Made by a program: the position numbers and the translations under genes
Shown: positions 44,330 through 55,419 of the stretch, in pieces
Numbering within the stretch: position 1 is the first letter of the stretch
How the letters are laid out: each line of letters starts with the position of its first letter
Assembly (NCBI GenBank): GCA_025617375.2
Contig: JAMYGW020000005.1
Coordinates: forward strand, 248,001-312,000
Reading direction: 5' to 3'
Source: Acarospora socialis
Lineage: Eukaryota > Ascomycota > Lecanoromycetes > Acarosporales > Acarosporaceae
DNA length: 64,000 bases
The notes under the pieces: model-generated
What the model was told of the DNA's origin: nothing
What the model saw: only the letters and a program-made list of their open reading frames with translations
The model's database searches: none

Positions 44330-45800
44330 ACACAGATTAATCTGTTAAGCTTTACTGACACTTTATTTTCTGTTGATACTTATTTTTAAGTGAAAAGATC
44401 AAGATCTACAAGCTGTGACATCAATAATTTGCTCATCTTGACTCTGTAAAACTTTGCAATCTTTATAAAGTTATGATTCTTAAAAAGTCAATTCTTATTG
44501 CTGAAGATAAGAAGAATGTATGTGAAGTTTGTGCTGACATCAAGTTTATTAATCAGCAAAAGCACACTGTGAGTGAGTAGAAGATCAATATTCTTGTTTT
44601 GATTTTCATTGATATATATAATTTTTTATCTCTATCATTTATCAAACATCAGTACTTTCTGAAGATTGTGAACAATTATTTTTGAAAGATATAAACAATA
44701 CTGCTGAAGTAATGTGATAATGCTTTATAGAAACTGCAAGAGTAATGATTAAAGATTGAGCTTTAGATTGATGTGAGAATGCTTACTGTATAAAGTGACA
44801 ATGTTATAAAGTTAAAATCAATTTTAATTAACTGATGCAGATCTTTTAACATCACACTGCAGTACACTGTGCTTTATATATTTATTCAGAATGATGTTGT
44901 CAAAAAAGTTATTTATATCACTGAGAATTCAGTGCACATCATGATTAAAAAGACAGAATTTTTAATAAAGTTCTAAGTGAAAACAACACAAACAGATATC
45001 TATCTTTGCAATTGAACAGCAACTGATTTCTTGATGAATGATAAATAAATAACTTTGAAAAAGATTTTCACTGATATGCAGCTGTTCATTGATCACATTT
45101 GTGTCTAAAATTGCAAGTACTACTTCTATATTGATTTTAAGTTGATGTTGAAGAATAGACAGAACAAGTTCATGAATTAAGAATGAGTAAGAGTTTTCAT
45201 AAACTATATAAATAAAATCACAAAGCAGTATCTGCTTTGAGTTTCAGATCTTAAGTGAATCATTAAAAGTTATACTGTGAAGTTCATCAAGAATGAGAAG
45301 AAAGACAGTGTTGATCTCAAACTGCAAAGATAAATGCTGAATATTCTGTCTGAATAAAAGTCAGTTAAGTGATCATGAAAAAATGCAGTCATCATAAATA
45401 TTACAGCATTTACAACTCTGTCTACTGTCTCTGAGCAAATTTACAGATTCAGATTCATGAGTTTAAACAACAAAAGAGAATTTAAGTTGACTGTAAACAA
45501 TCTTGACACATTCTCATTAGACACTCATATGATGAATAAATTGACTACAATCAATTTAAACAAGTCACAGACAAATAAACAGAGTAAAATCAAACAGTTC
45601 TTACACATTGAAGTTTCTGTCAGCAAAATATTGAATATTTTAACTGAGAAAGTCAAAACATTCTTGTGTGTTGAGATTTCAAAGAGAAAATGAAACAACA
45701 ACAATGAAAACTTCAACAAATTCATGATCAAGATATCATGAATTATGCTGATATTTACAGTATTCATTGTAGATAATGAGAAAGACACTGAGAACATTAA
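44330..45800 (+). pseudogene. A1 pre-integrase and integrase remnant
   Basis: SEKIKIYKL near 44,390, an AHLDSVKLCNL-like GAG-pre-integrase segment near 44,440, and a zinc-region segment (EVCADIKFINQ) near 44,525. The core follows, with IDICDFL-like sequence near 44,610. It continues to the Thr/Lys-rich linker at 45,457-45,693, which stays open. It is a fossil with many breaks. Confidence 0.65.
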
Positions 45801-45879
45801 ATCTGACATTTTCACACTTGTTATCTACACTGAAGCAGTGAAAGACTTAGTTTGAGAAAAGATGTAAAAGAATATTATT

Positions 45880-47330
45880 TATGCAGAATTAATAATTCTG
45901 ACAGTTAACAGAACATAAAAAGAAATTGTGTCATCAAAGAATGTAAACATAGTGATCAGCAAATAAATATTCAAACTTAAGCTGAACACTGATGAATTTC
46001 TGAACAAATTTAAGACAAAAATTATGACAAAAGATTTTTCACAGATATATAACATTGATTATGAAAACATCTTCACATTTACAGTTAAATTCAACACTCT
46101 TTGAGTCTTTCTTGTCATTGTTGTTCTTGAGAATCTTAAATGTCATTAAATAAATATCAACAATGTTTTCACAAAATTCTTTCTTAAGAAGATCATCTAC
46201 ATAACAATTTCTTCTGAAATTCAAGTTGCATTTAACTGTGCACTATGTATACTGTATAGTCTTTATGATCTGAAGCAAACTACACAAAACTGACATAAAT
46301 AATGCATCACTGATCTGCACAAGTTAAACTTTCATTGAAGCAATATTAATTTATGTTTTTTCATCAACAGCATCAAAAGAATCATGCTGCTTCTTTATGT
46401 AAATAATATGATTATAATTTCAGTAAGTCTGACATACATTCTCTGATTCAAAAAAGTTCTTGTGAAGATATTCAAAGTTAAGAACTTAAGAAAGACACAG
46501 AAAATTCTTAATATATAAGTTACACATAACTGCAAGAGAAGAATTTTATATTTAAATTAAACTCATTATGTAAATAAAATGCTGAAAGATCTTCACATGC
46601 AGTTTGACAAGCACAAGATCACAACAATCTCACTTAATGAATATGATACTTTTTACTTCATCAATTTAACTGATCAAAGAATAGATCAAAGACAGTATCA
46701 ACATGCAATTGAAAGTTTGATGTACACAGTAATTCATACTCAACTAAATATCATCTTTACTTTAAATCAACTAAGTCAGTATTTTAATGATTTTACAGAG
46801 CATTATGAACATATGTTCAAGAGACTGCTGCAATATATGAGATTAATCATCAATTTTGACATTATATATGAGTTCAGTGAGAGTCAAGTCATGCTTAAAT
46901 ACTTTAACTTTAATTATGCATCAGACAAACAAGATCAAAAGTTAATTTTAAGACATGTGTACATGCTTAAAAACAAATCAGTGTCATAAACAAATTAAAA
47001 ACAGAAGTCTATTATCATCTTAATTACAGAGACTGAATACATAATTATGTTAATATGTGCAAAGACTGAGATCTGATTTACACAGATGCTGTAAAACATA
47101 AATATGAACAAGTATCTTGAAGATAATTCATACTGTATAAGCATTAAAAAGAATGAAGTTCATCAAGCAATTTTATTTCTTCAGTTTAGAAAGACAATCA
47201 GATTGTCTTGACTCTGATTAAGAATGTATATGTGCATGAGTGATTAAAATACATTAACATTGTCTATCATCATATTCATGATCTGCACAAGCAAAATCAA
47301 ATTAATGTGAATTTTGTGTTCAGTCAAAAC
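45880..47330 (+). pseudogene. A1 reverse transcriptase and RNase H remnant
   Basis: Copia reverse transcriptase with the catalytic region LLLYVNNMIIIS near 46,387. It is followed by an open 136-codon stretch (46,579-46,989) containing QYQHAIESLMYTVIH, FTLNQLSQYFNDF and KRLLQYMRLIINF, typical of the Copia RT/RNase H connection. RNase H continues with ETEYIIMLICAK near 47,030 and an end segment with HIRDLHK-like sequence near 47,275. It is a fossil. Confidence 0.88.
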
Positions 47331-47445
47331 ATGATGACTGATGAATTAATCAAGCTTTTATTTAGATGAATCTTTAAGTGCTTTGTTGAACAATTGAAAT
47401 TTACTGTTAGTGAAAGTCAATAAATGTAGCATCATTAAGTGAAAA

Positions 47446-47656
47446 TGTTGAGAAGTACAGTGTTCTAACTGCTTTCATAATCTTAGTTGAAATTAACATC
47501 AAAAATTACTCATTACTTATATAGTCTGTGTGACAGAGTATGTGAATAGACAATCTTTACAATTTATGTTGATCACAGTTAAGTCAACAGCATACATTTC
47601 ACTAGATAGACAGTTAGTCAACAGTATAGCACAAGTATTCTTTTTATCTTTCAATA
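47446..47656 (+). repeat. 3' LTR of A1
   Basis: 211 bp, TGTTGAGAAGTACAG...TTTCAATA. It matches 42,197-42,407. Confidence 0.9.
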
Positions 47657-47818
47657 AATTCAATATATCTATATATTCTGCACATAATGCAGATATACTT
47701 TGTAATTTTTATACTTACATTGATTATAGTTAATTTACATATGTTGTCTGTAGTTCTCTTTAACAATATATGTTTCACTAAATAGTCAGTATAGCATCAG
47801 TATTCTTTTATCTCTTAA
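47657..47818 (+). repeat. B-type LTR fragment (3' part)
   Basis: It matches the second two-thirds of the B1 LTR (24,870-25,014): ATATATTCTGCACATAATGC, TTTACATATGTTGTCTGTAG, TTTCACTAAATAGTCAG. The first third is absent. It starts exactly where the A1 3' LTR ends. It may be what is left of the B1 3' LTR. Confidence 0.65.
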
Positions 47819-48522
47819 GATTTTACATTAAAAATCTTTATTATTATGAAGTCTGCAACACATTTTGAAGAATATAATCAATTAATATATTTAATTAAAA
47901 TGTTAATATTGATCTTATAATTTTCAGTTTAAATATAAACTATAATTTGTTTCTGATTATTCATTTTAATGCTGATTGTGAGAATTTTATGAATTATGAT
48001 GTTGTAAATTGTTATTATCACTTTGCAGATTTCAAAAATTTTAACTCAGTTAAAACTGATCTGCAAAGTTTTCTTCTTAGTCACAGTTTGAATGTAAATT
48101 GTTAAGTTTTTGAAATTTAGTTGTTTAACAACAGTTATATGCAAAGTTACAATATTTTGATCAGTAAATATATATATATAACTGGTAATTTAATTGTGCA
48201 GAGTTTTGAAAGTGAGAGTATGATAGTAATAAATAAATATAAAGTTTTATTTAATAATTATTCTTCAATTATTAAAAATTAAAAGATCAATAATAATGTT
48301 TTGAGTGCTCTGAACAGCAAATGTAAATGAAAAAAAGATTATTAATGAGAAAAATAATGTTTTAATAGTTATTTGCATTTATAAATGTATGTTTTTGTAG
48401 CTGATAGTGATAAAGAATATTGAGATTAAGTTTTTATCAATAGAAATTTTTAATAAATTCTTTATAATAATAATATTCTATTTCATCATATTTATTCTTT
48501 AAATCAAAACTTTAAAATCTAC
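47819..48522. other. Unassigned background left of A2
   Basis: About 700 bp without recognisable coding or repeat signal. It has a (TA)n run near 48,168-48,180 and A/T-rich text. It would be continuous with 53,854-54,864 before A2 inserted. Confidence 0.4.
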
Positions 48523-48697
48523 TATTGATAGATAAAGAATACTCATGCTATACTGCTGACTAACTGTTTATCTAGTGAAATGTACACTATTAATTTGACT
48601 GTGATCAACATAAGTTGTAAAGATTGTTTATGAGTAACTTCTGACACTAGTTTCAACTAAGACTATGAAAGCAGCTAGAACACTGCACTTCTTAATA
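48523..48697 (-). repeat. 3' LTR of A2
   Basis: 175-bp LTR in reverse, matching 53,679-53,853. Confidence 0.85.
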
Positions 48698-48769
48698 CTC
48701 TTACTTGATGATGCTGCATCTATTGACTTTCATTAACAGTAAGTTTCAGTTGTTCAATAAAGCACTTAA

Positions 48770-50300
48770 AAATTTATTTAAATAAAAACTTGATTAATTC
48801 ATTAGTCATCATGTCTTGACTAAGCACAAAGTTCACATCAATTTGATTTTGCTTGTGCAGATCATGAATATGATAATAGATAATGTTAATGTATTTTAAT
48901 TGTTCATGCATATATACATTCTTAATCAGAATCAAAACAATTTAATTGTCTTTCTTGAGCTGAAAAAATAAGATTACTTAATGAACTTCATTCTTCTTAA
49001 TGTTTACACAGTATAAATTATCTTCAAGATACTTATTCATATTTATGTCTTACAGAATCTGTGTAAGTCAGACTTCAGTCTTTGCACATATTGATATAAT
49101 TATATATTCAGTCTCTGTAATTAAGATGACAATAAACTTTTGTTTTTAATTTACTCATGATATTGATCTGTCTTTAAGCATGTATATATGTCTCAGAATT
49201 GATTTTTGATCTTGTTTGTCTGATGTATAGTTAAAGTTAAAATATTTAAGTATGACTTAACTTTCACTGAACTATTACACAATGTCAAAATTAATAATTA
49301 ATTTCACATATTACAGCAGTTTCTTAAGCACATGTTCATGATGTTCTGCAAAATCACTAAAATACTGACTTAGTCAATTTAGAGTAAAGATGATATTCAG
49401 TCAAATATGAATTGCTGTGTACATCAGACTTTCAATTACATATTAATATTGTTTTTAATCTATTCTTTGATCAGCTGAGTTGATGAGATAAAAAACATTA
49501 TATTTATTAAGTGAAATTGTTGTGATCTTGTGCTTATCAAATTACATATGAAGATCTCTCAGCATCTTGTTTACATAGTGAGTTTAATTTAAATATAGAG
49601 TTCTTCTCTTGCAGTTATATGTGACTTGTATATTAAGAATTTTCTGTATTTTCTTCAAGTTCTTAATTTTAAACATCTTCATAAGAACTTTCTTAAATTA
49701 AAAAACATATATTAAATTTACTGAAACTACAATCATATTGTTTACATAGAGAAGCAGCATGATTCTTTTGATGCTGTTGATGAAAAAACATAAATCAGTA
49801 TTATTTTAATGAAAATTTAGTTTGTACAGATCAATGACACATTGTTTATATCAGTTTTACATAGCTTGCTTCAGATTATAAAGACTACACAGTATATGTA
49901 GTACATAATTAAATGCAATTTGAACTTCAGAAAAAACTGTCATGTAGATGATTTTTTTAAGAAAGAATTTTATGAAAATGTTGTTGACATCTATTTAATG
50001 ACATTCAAAATTCTTAAGAGCAACAATGACAGAAAAAACTCAAAGAGTGTTGAATTTGACTGTAGATGTGAAGATGTTCTCATAATCAATGTTATATGTT
50101 TGTAAAAAATCTCTCATCACAACTTTTATTTTAAACTTGTTCAGAAATTCATCAGTATTTAGTTTAAATTTGAACACTTACTTACTGATTATTATATTTG
50201 TATTCTTTGATGACACAATCTCTTCTTATGTTCTGTTGACTGTTAGAGTCATTAATTTTGCATAAATAACATTTTTTTACATCTTTTCTCAGACTGAGTC
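48770..50300 (-). pseudogene. A2 reverse transcriptase and RNase H remnant
   Basis: Reverse complement of A1 45,800-47,400 in full order. Plus-strand open stretches here are only antisense shadows. The catalytic loop lies near 49,745. It is a fossil with many breaks. Confidence 0.75.
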
Positions 50301-52190
50301 TCTCACTGCTTCAGCATAAATGACAAATATAAAAATATCAGATTTAATGTTTTCAGTATCTTTCTCATTATCTGTGATGAATGCTGTAAGTGTCAGCATA
50401 ATTTGTGATATCTTAATTATGAACTTGTTGAAGTCTTCATTATTGTCATTTTATTTTCTCTTTGAAATCTCAATGCACAAGAATGTCTTGACTTTCTCAG
50501 TTAAAATATTCAGTGCTTTACTGACAGAAACTTTAATATGTAAAAACTACTTAATCTTATTTTGTTTACTTATCTGTAATTTGTTTAAATTGATTACAAT
50601 TGATTTATTCATCATATGAATATCTGATGAGAATGTGTCAAAATTGTTTGCAGTTAACTTAAATTCTTTTTTGTCATTTCAATTCATAAATTTAAATCTG
50701 TGAATTTACTCAGCAACAGTAGACAGAGTTGTAGATGCTGTAAAATCTATGATGACTGCATTTTTTCATGATCACTCAACTAATTTTTATTCAGACAGAA
50801 TGTTCAGCATTTATTTTTGCAGTTTGAGATTAACACTGTCTTTCTTTTCATTCTCAATGAACTTTACAGCATAACTCTTAATGATCTGCTTAAGATCTGA
50901 GACTTAAAGTAAATACTGTTTTGTGATTTTATCTGTATAATTCATGAAGACTTTTACTTATTCTTAATTCATAAACTTATTCTATCTATTCTTCAGCAAC
51001 AACTTGAAGTCAATATAGAAGTAGTACTTGCAATCTCAGACACAAATGTAATCAATAAACAGCTATACATCAGTGAAGATCTTCTCTGAAATTATTTGTC
51101 TGTCATTGATTAAGAAATCAGTTGCTGTTCAATTGCAAAAATAAATATTTATTTGTACTGTCTTCATTCAGAACTTTATTGAAAGTTCTGTTTTTTTAAT
51201 TATGATGTATATTGAATTTTCAGTGATATAAATGATTTTTCTAGTAATATCATTCTGAATAAACATATAAAACACAGTATATTGCAGTGTAATGTTAAAA
51301 AATCTGCATCAGTTATTCAGAATTGATCTTAATTCTGTAACATTATCACTTTATACAATAAGTATTTTCACACTCATCTGAAGCTCAATCTTTAATTATT
51401 ACTCTTGTAGTTTCTGTAAAACATTATTGCATTATTTCAGCAGTATTATTTATGTCTTTCAAAAATAATTGTTCACAATTTTCAGAAAGTTCTGATGTTC
51501 AGTAAATGACAGAGATAAAGAACTGTATATGTCAATGAAAATTAGAATAAAAATATTGATCTTTTTCTTGTTTACATTGTGTTCTCACTAATTGACAAAC
51601 TTAATGAAAACACAAACTTCACAGATATTCTTCTTGTCTTCAGCAATCAGAATTGATTTTTTAAGAATTGTTACTTTGTAAAGATCATGAAGTTTTGCAG
51701 AATTAAGATGAATAAATCATCAGTGTTACAGCTTGTAGATTTTGATTTTCTCACTTAAAAATAAAATGTCAATAAAAGATGAAGTGTCAGCAGAGCTTAA
51801 TGAATCAGTCTGCATCTGAGAGTTTACATTCAGTACTGTGACTAAAAAAGTCATCTTTGAATTAAATAACACATATATGACAGATAACAGAACAAATTCA
51901 TTCAGTTTTTTTGCAATGTGTTTAACTATATAGACATTACTTCACTCAGACACTTCTATTATAACATTGTTATATTTATTTTGCATGTAAAGACTGTGCT
52001 GATCAAAGCTTTTCTGCAATTTCATTTTACACATTTACTTTCTCAACAGAAGATTGACTTCTAGTTCAGATACATAAAGTGTTGAACTTAAATTTATAAA
52101 GTTTCTGAATCTGTTCTGCATGATTGCAACTTTATAGTAATGTGAATATAAGTGTTCTTTCTTAACTTTGATTCATCAACATCATATACA
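50300..52190 (-). pseudogene. A2 protease, pre-integrase and integrase remnant
   Basis: Reverse complement of A1 43,930-45,800. The SEKIKIYKL-equivalent segment is near 51,735-51,760, and the linker that is open in A1 lies at about 50,400-50,620. It is a fossil with many breaks. Confidence 0.65.
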
Positions 52191-52199
52191 TATTAAGAA

Positions 52200-53330
52200 A
52201 TCACTAAAAAATTGATGTTAATCAGTTATATATATGAAGTATTCAGAGTTCATAACTCATTCAGAGCTGAGTATCTTACTAATAGTTTTCTTAAACAGAG
52301 TAACAATCTTATTGTCTTTCTCTGTGTCAGACTCAGATGAAAATAAGTCACTGTTTTTCTCAGTCTCAGCATTAAAAATCTTATGTCTTCTCTCTTTGTG
52401 CTTAAATTCTAACTTGTTGTGATGTGAGTTGTCTGCAGTTAACTTACTTAACTTTTTCAACTTAATGTTCTTGTGAGCAGCAGAAAGATATTCACAATCT
52501 TAAATGCAATGAATGCTGCAGCAAAGAAGACACTTAAATAATTTGCAGTAAAAAGAGTGCTCATTGTCAGAGCTTGATGATCTTCAATAATGATATCTCA
52601 CATCATGTTGATATGTGTGCATCAGATCTCACTCATTCTTGTGTAAATCTGTTTACAGAGTAGTCTCTGTGATCTTCAGCTGTGTTTTTTTTTTTTGAAA
52701 TTTCTGCAAATCTCTCTCAATATTTAAAATGTTCTGAGTATTAATTGCATCACAAATCACTATATAGTTCTTCAGTAGTGTCTGAAGCAATGTTTAAAAC
52801 TGTTGCACTGACTTGAACAGTTAAGTCATATCAGATTGAGTTGCAGTAATCTTTCTGTTAAACTTGCTGAGATAAACTTACACTTCATCAATAAACATGT
52901 CTGCTGACATTCTGTACTCAATGAACTTTATTATATATTGTTTTTCAGTAATCTGCAACTTTTTCTTGTATTTGAATCTCAAGACATCTCAAACATTCTT
53001 TACATTGATCTTATCTGTCAAATATTCTTGATTGTCTGTACTGATGTAAATAATGAGTCAGTATAAGATCTTTACATCAGTCTTCTGATTTCTGAAGTCA
53101 AAATTGCTTAAAAAAAAGAAGAAGTCATTGACAGATGTGTTGATCACTGAGATCTCAATGATGTATTATAGATCTTCATCTATCAGTCATTTTTTCATGA
53201 AAGTGAATCATTAATTGCAGTTTTTCTGAGTGAGAACTGAAACAAATTGTTGCTTCACAAAAGAGTTGTCAAAGTTCATGATGTAACTTGTGATGATAGT
53301 TGGCACATAGTATAAGAAATGAATAAACTA
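52200..53330 (-). pseudogene. A2 Gag and zinc-knuckle remnant
   Basis: Reverse complement of A1 42,780-43,920. The basic linker after the knuckle (KHKERRHKIFNAETEKN) stays open at 52,460-52,257. It is a fossil. Confidence 0.7.
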
Positions 53331-53389
53331 ATGTAATAAGATGTATGAGAAAAAAAAAGATAATGTAAATAAGAGAAAGAATATGTTTG

Positions 53390-53660
53390 TGTGTGTGCTT
53401 GTTTTGCTTGATCATTGAGCATTGTATTAAGCTGCTGATATGTCTCATTTTACTTAATCTTTGAGCTTCATATTGAGTGTTGAGAGTGTCATTTTGCTCA
53501 ATCTTTGAGTTATGTATTGACTGTCAAAAAATATTGTTTTGCTTAATCTTAGAGCTCTGTATCAATGACTGATAATGCTTGTTTTGCTTAATCTTTAAGT
53601 TCTTATATCAAGTTGTCAAGACATTAAAACAGTATACACTTTCTTTGAGAAGCTTCTTGC
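53390..53660 (-). repeat. Leader tandem repeats of A2
   Basis: On the plus strand TTTTGCTTAATCTTTGAGCT-type units of 40-45 bp. These are the reverse of the A1 leader. Confidence 0.75.
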
Positions 53661-53678
53661 TAATCTAAGTTCATAATT

Positions 53679-53853
53679 TATTGATAGATAAAGAATACTT
53701 GTGCTATACTGCTGACTAACTATTTATCTAGTGAAATGTACACTGTTAACTTAATTATGATCAACATGAGTTGTAAAAATTGTCTATGAGCAACTTCTGA
53801 CACTAGTCTCAACTAAGACTATGAAAGCAGCTAGAACACTGCACTTCTCAACA
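53679..53853 (-). repeat. 5' LTR of A2
   Basis: 175 bp in reverse, ending CTTCTCAACA, then TCTAT. Confidence 0.85.
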
Positions 53854-54864
53854 TCTATAACAATTTAAATCATCTTTAATTAATTTAGAATTCTTTCTGT
53901 CAGCTTTTTAACTGATAAGAAGAAAATTCAATATAAAATTATTAACTTGTCTTTCTAAACTTGTTATCATCATTTTTGTTTATAATAAATTTATAAGGTT
54001 TTGATGCTTCATGTTTGATTTAAGTGACATACTTAAGTAAAAATGCAGATTTTATTTCTATTCTGAGTCATGATGTTGTTGTTATTGTTTTTTATTAATT
54101 GACTTAAATTAAAAGATAAAGTATAATGAAATAATTACAAAGCTGCAAATATGAGCAATTTAAAGCTTAATTTGATGAAGTTATTTCAAAAATTAAATTT
54201 AAACTTCATAAAATGTTTTTTCAGAGAGCTTTGCTGAGCTTTTATTCTTTAATATTTAAGTAATAGTTTGACACAAGCAAACATAATAATAATAATGAAT
54301 CTCATAAATGTTTTTTACATGAGATGAGTTGCTCAGCAGAGTAAAATACACTAATTTTACATATTTTAAACAAATATCTGAATCAGAATTCTCTTTAAAA
54401 CAGAAAAAATGATATATTTAATAGTTTAATAATCAAACTTTGTTATAGACTGAGCAGATATGCTTAGAAATGAACTGATATTTATATAAATTTTGATAAA
54501 TACTGAGTGATTATTATAAGTTTACTTGATGCATCTTTCTTATCTCATCATTATTACATCACAATGTGACTCATCTTGCTACAAAGCTTACTTCTCACTC
54601 ATATATGTAGCTGATTTCATAGTTTAAAAATATTTCACTTTACATTGTATGTATAGCAATTAATAACATCAACTGTTTCATCATAATGACAATAATAATC
54701 ATTGATTTGTTATTCATCACACCAGATATTCAGCACCATTAACTGCTTAAATTGACTAAATCTTTGAATTGAGTCACAGTTATACTGTTATCTTACTCTT
54801 TAGTTTTTTCTGCTACATATCTTATATCTATTTCACTGTTTTAGATTAGTAAATTGATTAACAG
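53854..54864. other. Unassigned background between A2 and A3
   Basis: About 1 kb with no recognised element. It retains a few GG and CC (GGTTTTGATGC near 53,998; CACACCAGATATTCAGCACC near 54,717). No coding frame of note. It could be old host intergenic DNA or an unrecognised repeat. Confidence 0.4.
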
Positions 54865-55074
54865 TGTTGAGAAGTGCAGTGTTCTAACTACTTTTATAGT
54901 CTTAGTTAAAACTAACATCAGAAGTTGCTCATTATTCATATAGTTTACATGACAGAGTATGTGAATAGACAATCTCTACAACTTACATTAACTATAATTA
55001 AATTAATGATATACATTTCAATAGATAAACAGTTAGTCAGCAGTATAGCATAAGTATTTCTTTATTTCTCAATA
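54865..55074 (+). repeat. 5' LTR of A3
   Basis: 210 bp, TGTTGAGAAGTGCAG...TCTCAATA. It is followed by AATTATGAGCTCAAAT, the least decayed half-tRNA-Met primer site among the A copies. Confidence 0.85.
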
Positions 55075-55109
55075 AATTATGAGCTCAAATTAGCAAGAAG
55101 CTTCTTAGA

Positions 55110-55350
55110 GAAAGTGCATACTGTTTTAATGTCTCAGCAGCTTGATATAAGAACTCAAAGATTGAGCAAAACAAACATTACTGATCATTAATACAAAACT
55201 TTAAGATTGAGTTAAACAATATTTTTTGACAGTCAATACAGAGCTTAAAGATTAAACAAAACAGCACTTTTGACACTCAATACAGAACTTAAAGATTGAG
55301 CAAAACAAGACTTATTAGCAACTTAATATGATACTTAACAGTTGAGCAAA
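55110..55350 (+). repeat. Leader tandem repeats of A3
   Basis: About five units of 40-45 bp with cores such as AAGATTGAGCAAAACAA. Confidence 0.7.
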
Positions 55351-55419
55351 TAAACATTTACACTTCTTCTTTCTCTTATTTACATTATCTTCTTCTGTAC
55401 ATCTTAATACTTCATTTTA

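Larger units (their letters stand above)
42197..47656 (+). mobile_element. Copia element A1, full length
   Basis: 5,460-bp plus-strand Ty1/Copia with 211-bp LTRs (42,197-42,407 and 47,446-47,656) and all expected parts in order. It is the best reference copy of the A/B superfamily here. Left flank AAAGT and right flank AATTC do not match, so no target duplication is visible. On the left it touches the LINE and on the right a B-type LTR fragment. It is broken in many places; the RNase H part is the best preserved. Confidence 0.9.
48523..53853 (-). mobile_element. Copia element A2, full length
   Basis: 5,331-bp minus-strand Copia of the A family with 175-bp LTRs (48,523-48,697 and 53,679-53,853). 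Flanks TCTAC and TCTAT look like a 5-bp duplication with one C/T difference. From right to left: 5' LTR, half-tRNA primer site (AAATTATGAACTTAG on the minus strand), leader repeats, Gag, knuckle, protease, integrase, reverse transcriptase and RNase H. Both LTRs lack a stretch of about 34 bp present in A1, A3 and A4, so A2 is a sub-family. Many breaks. Confidence 0.88.

Noticed and set aside
50320-50619. A 99-codon plus-strand frame in A2, also seen as minus frames in A1, A3 and A4
   Set aside because: The same antisense shadow recurs in every A copy, opposite the open Thr/Lys linker between integrase and reverse transcriptase. Recurrence reflects family membership, not a gene.
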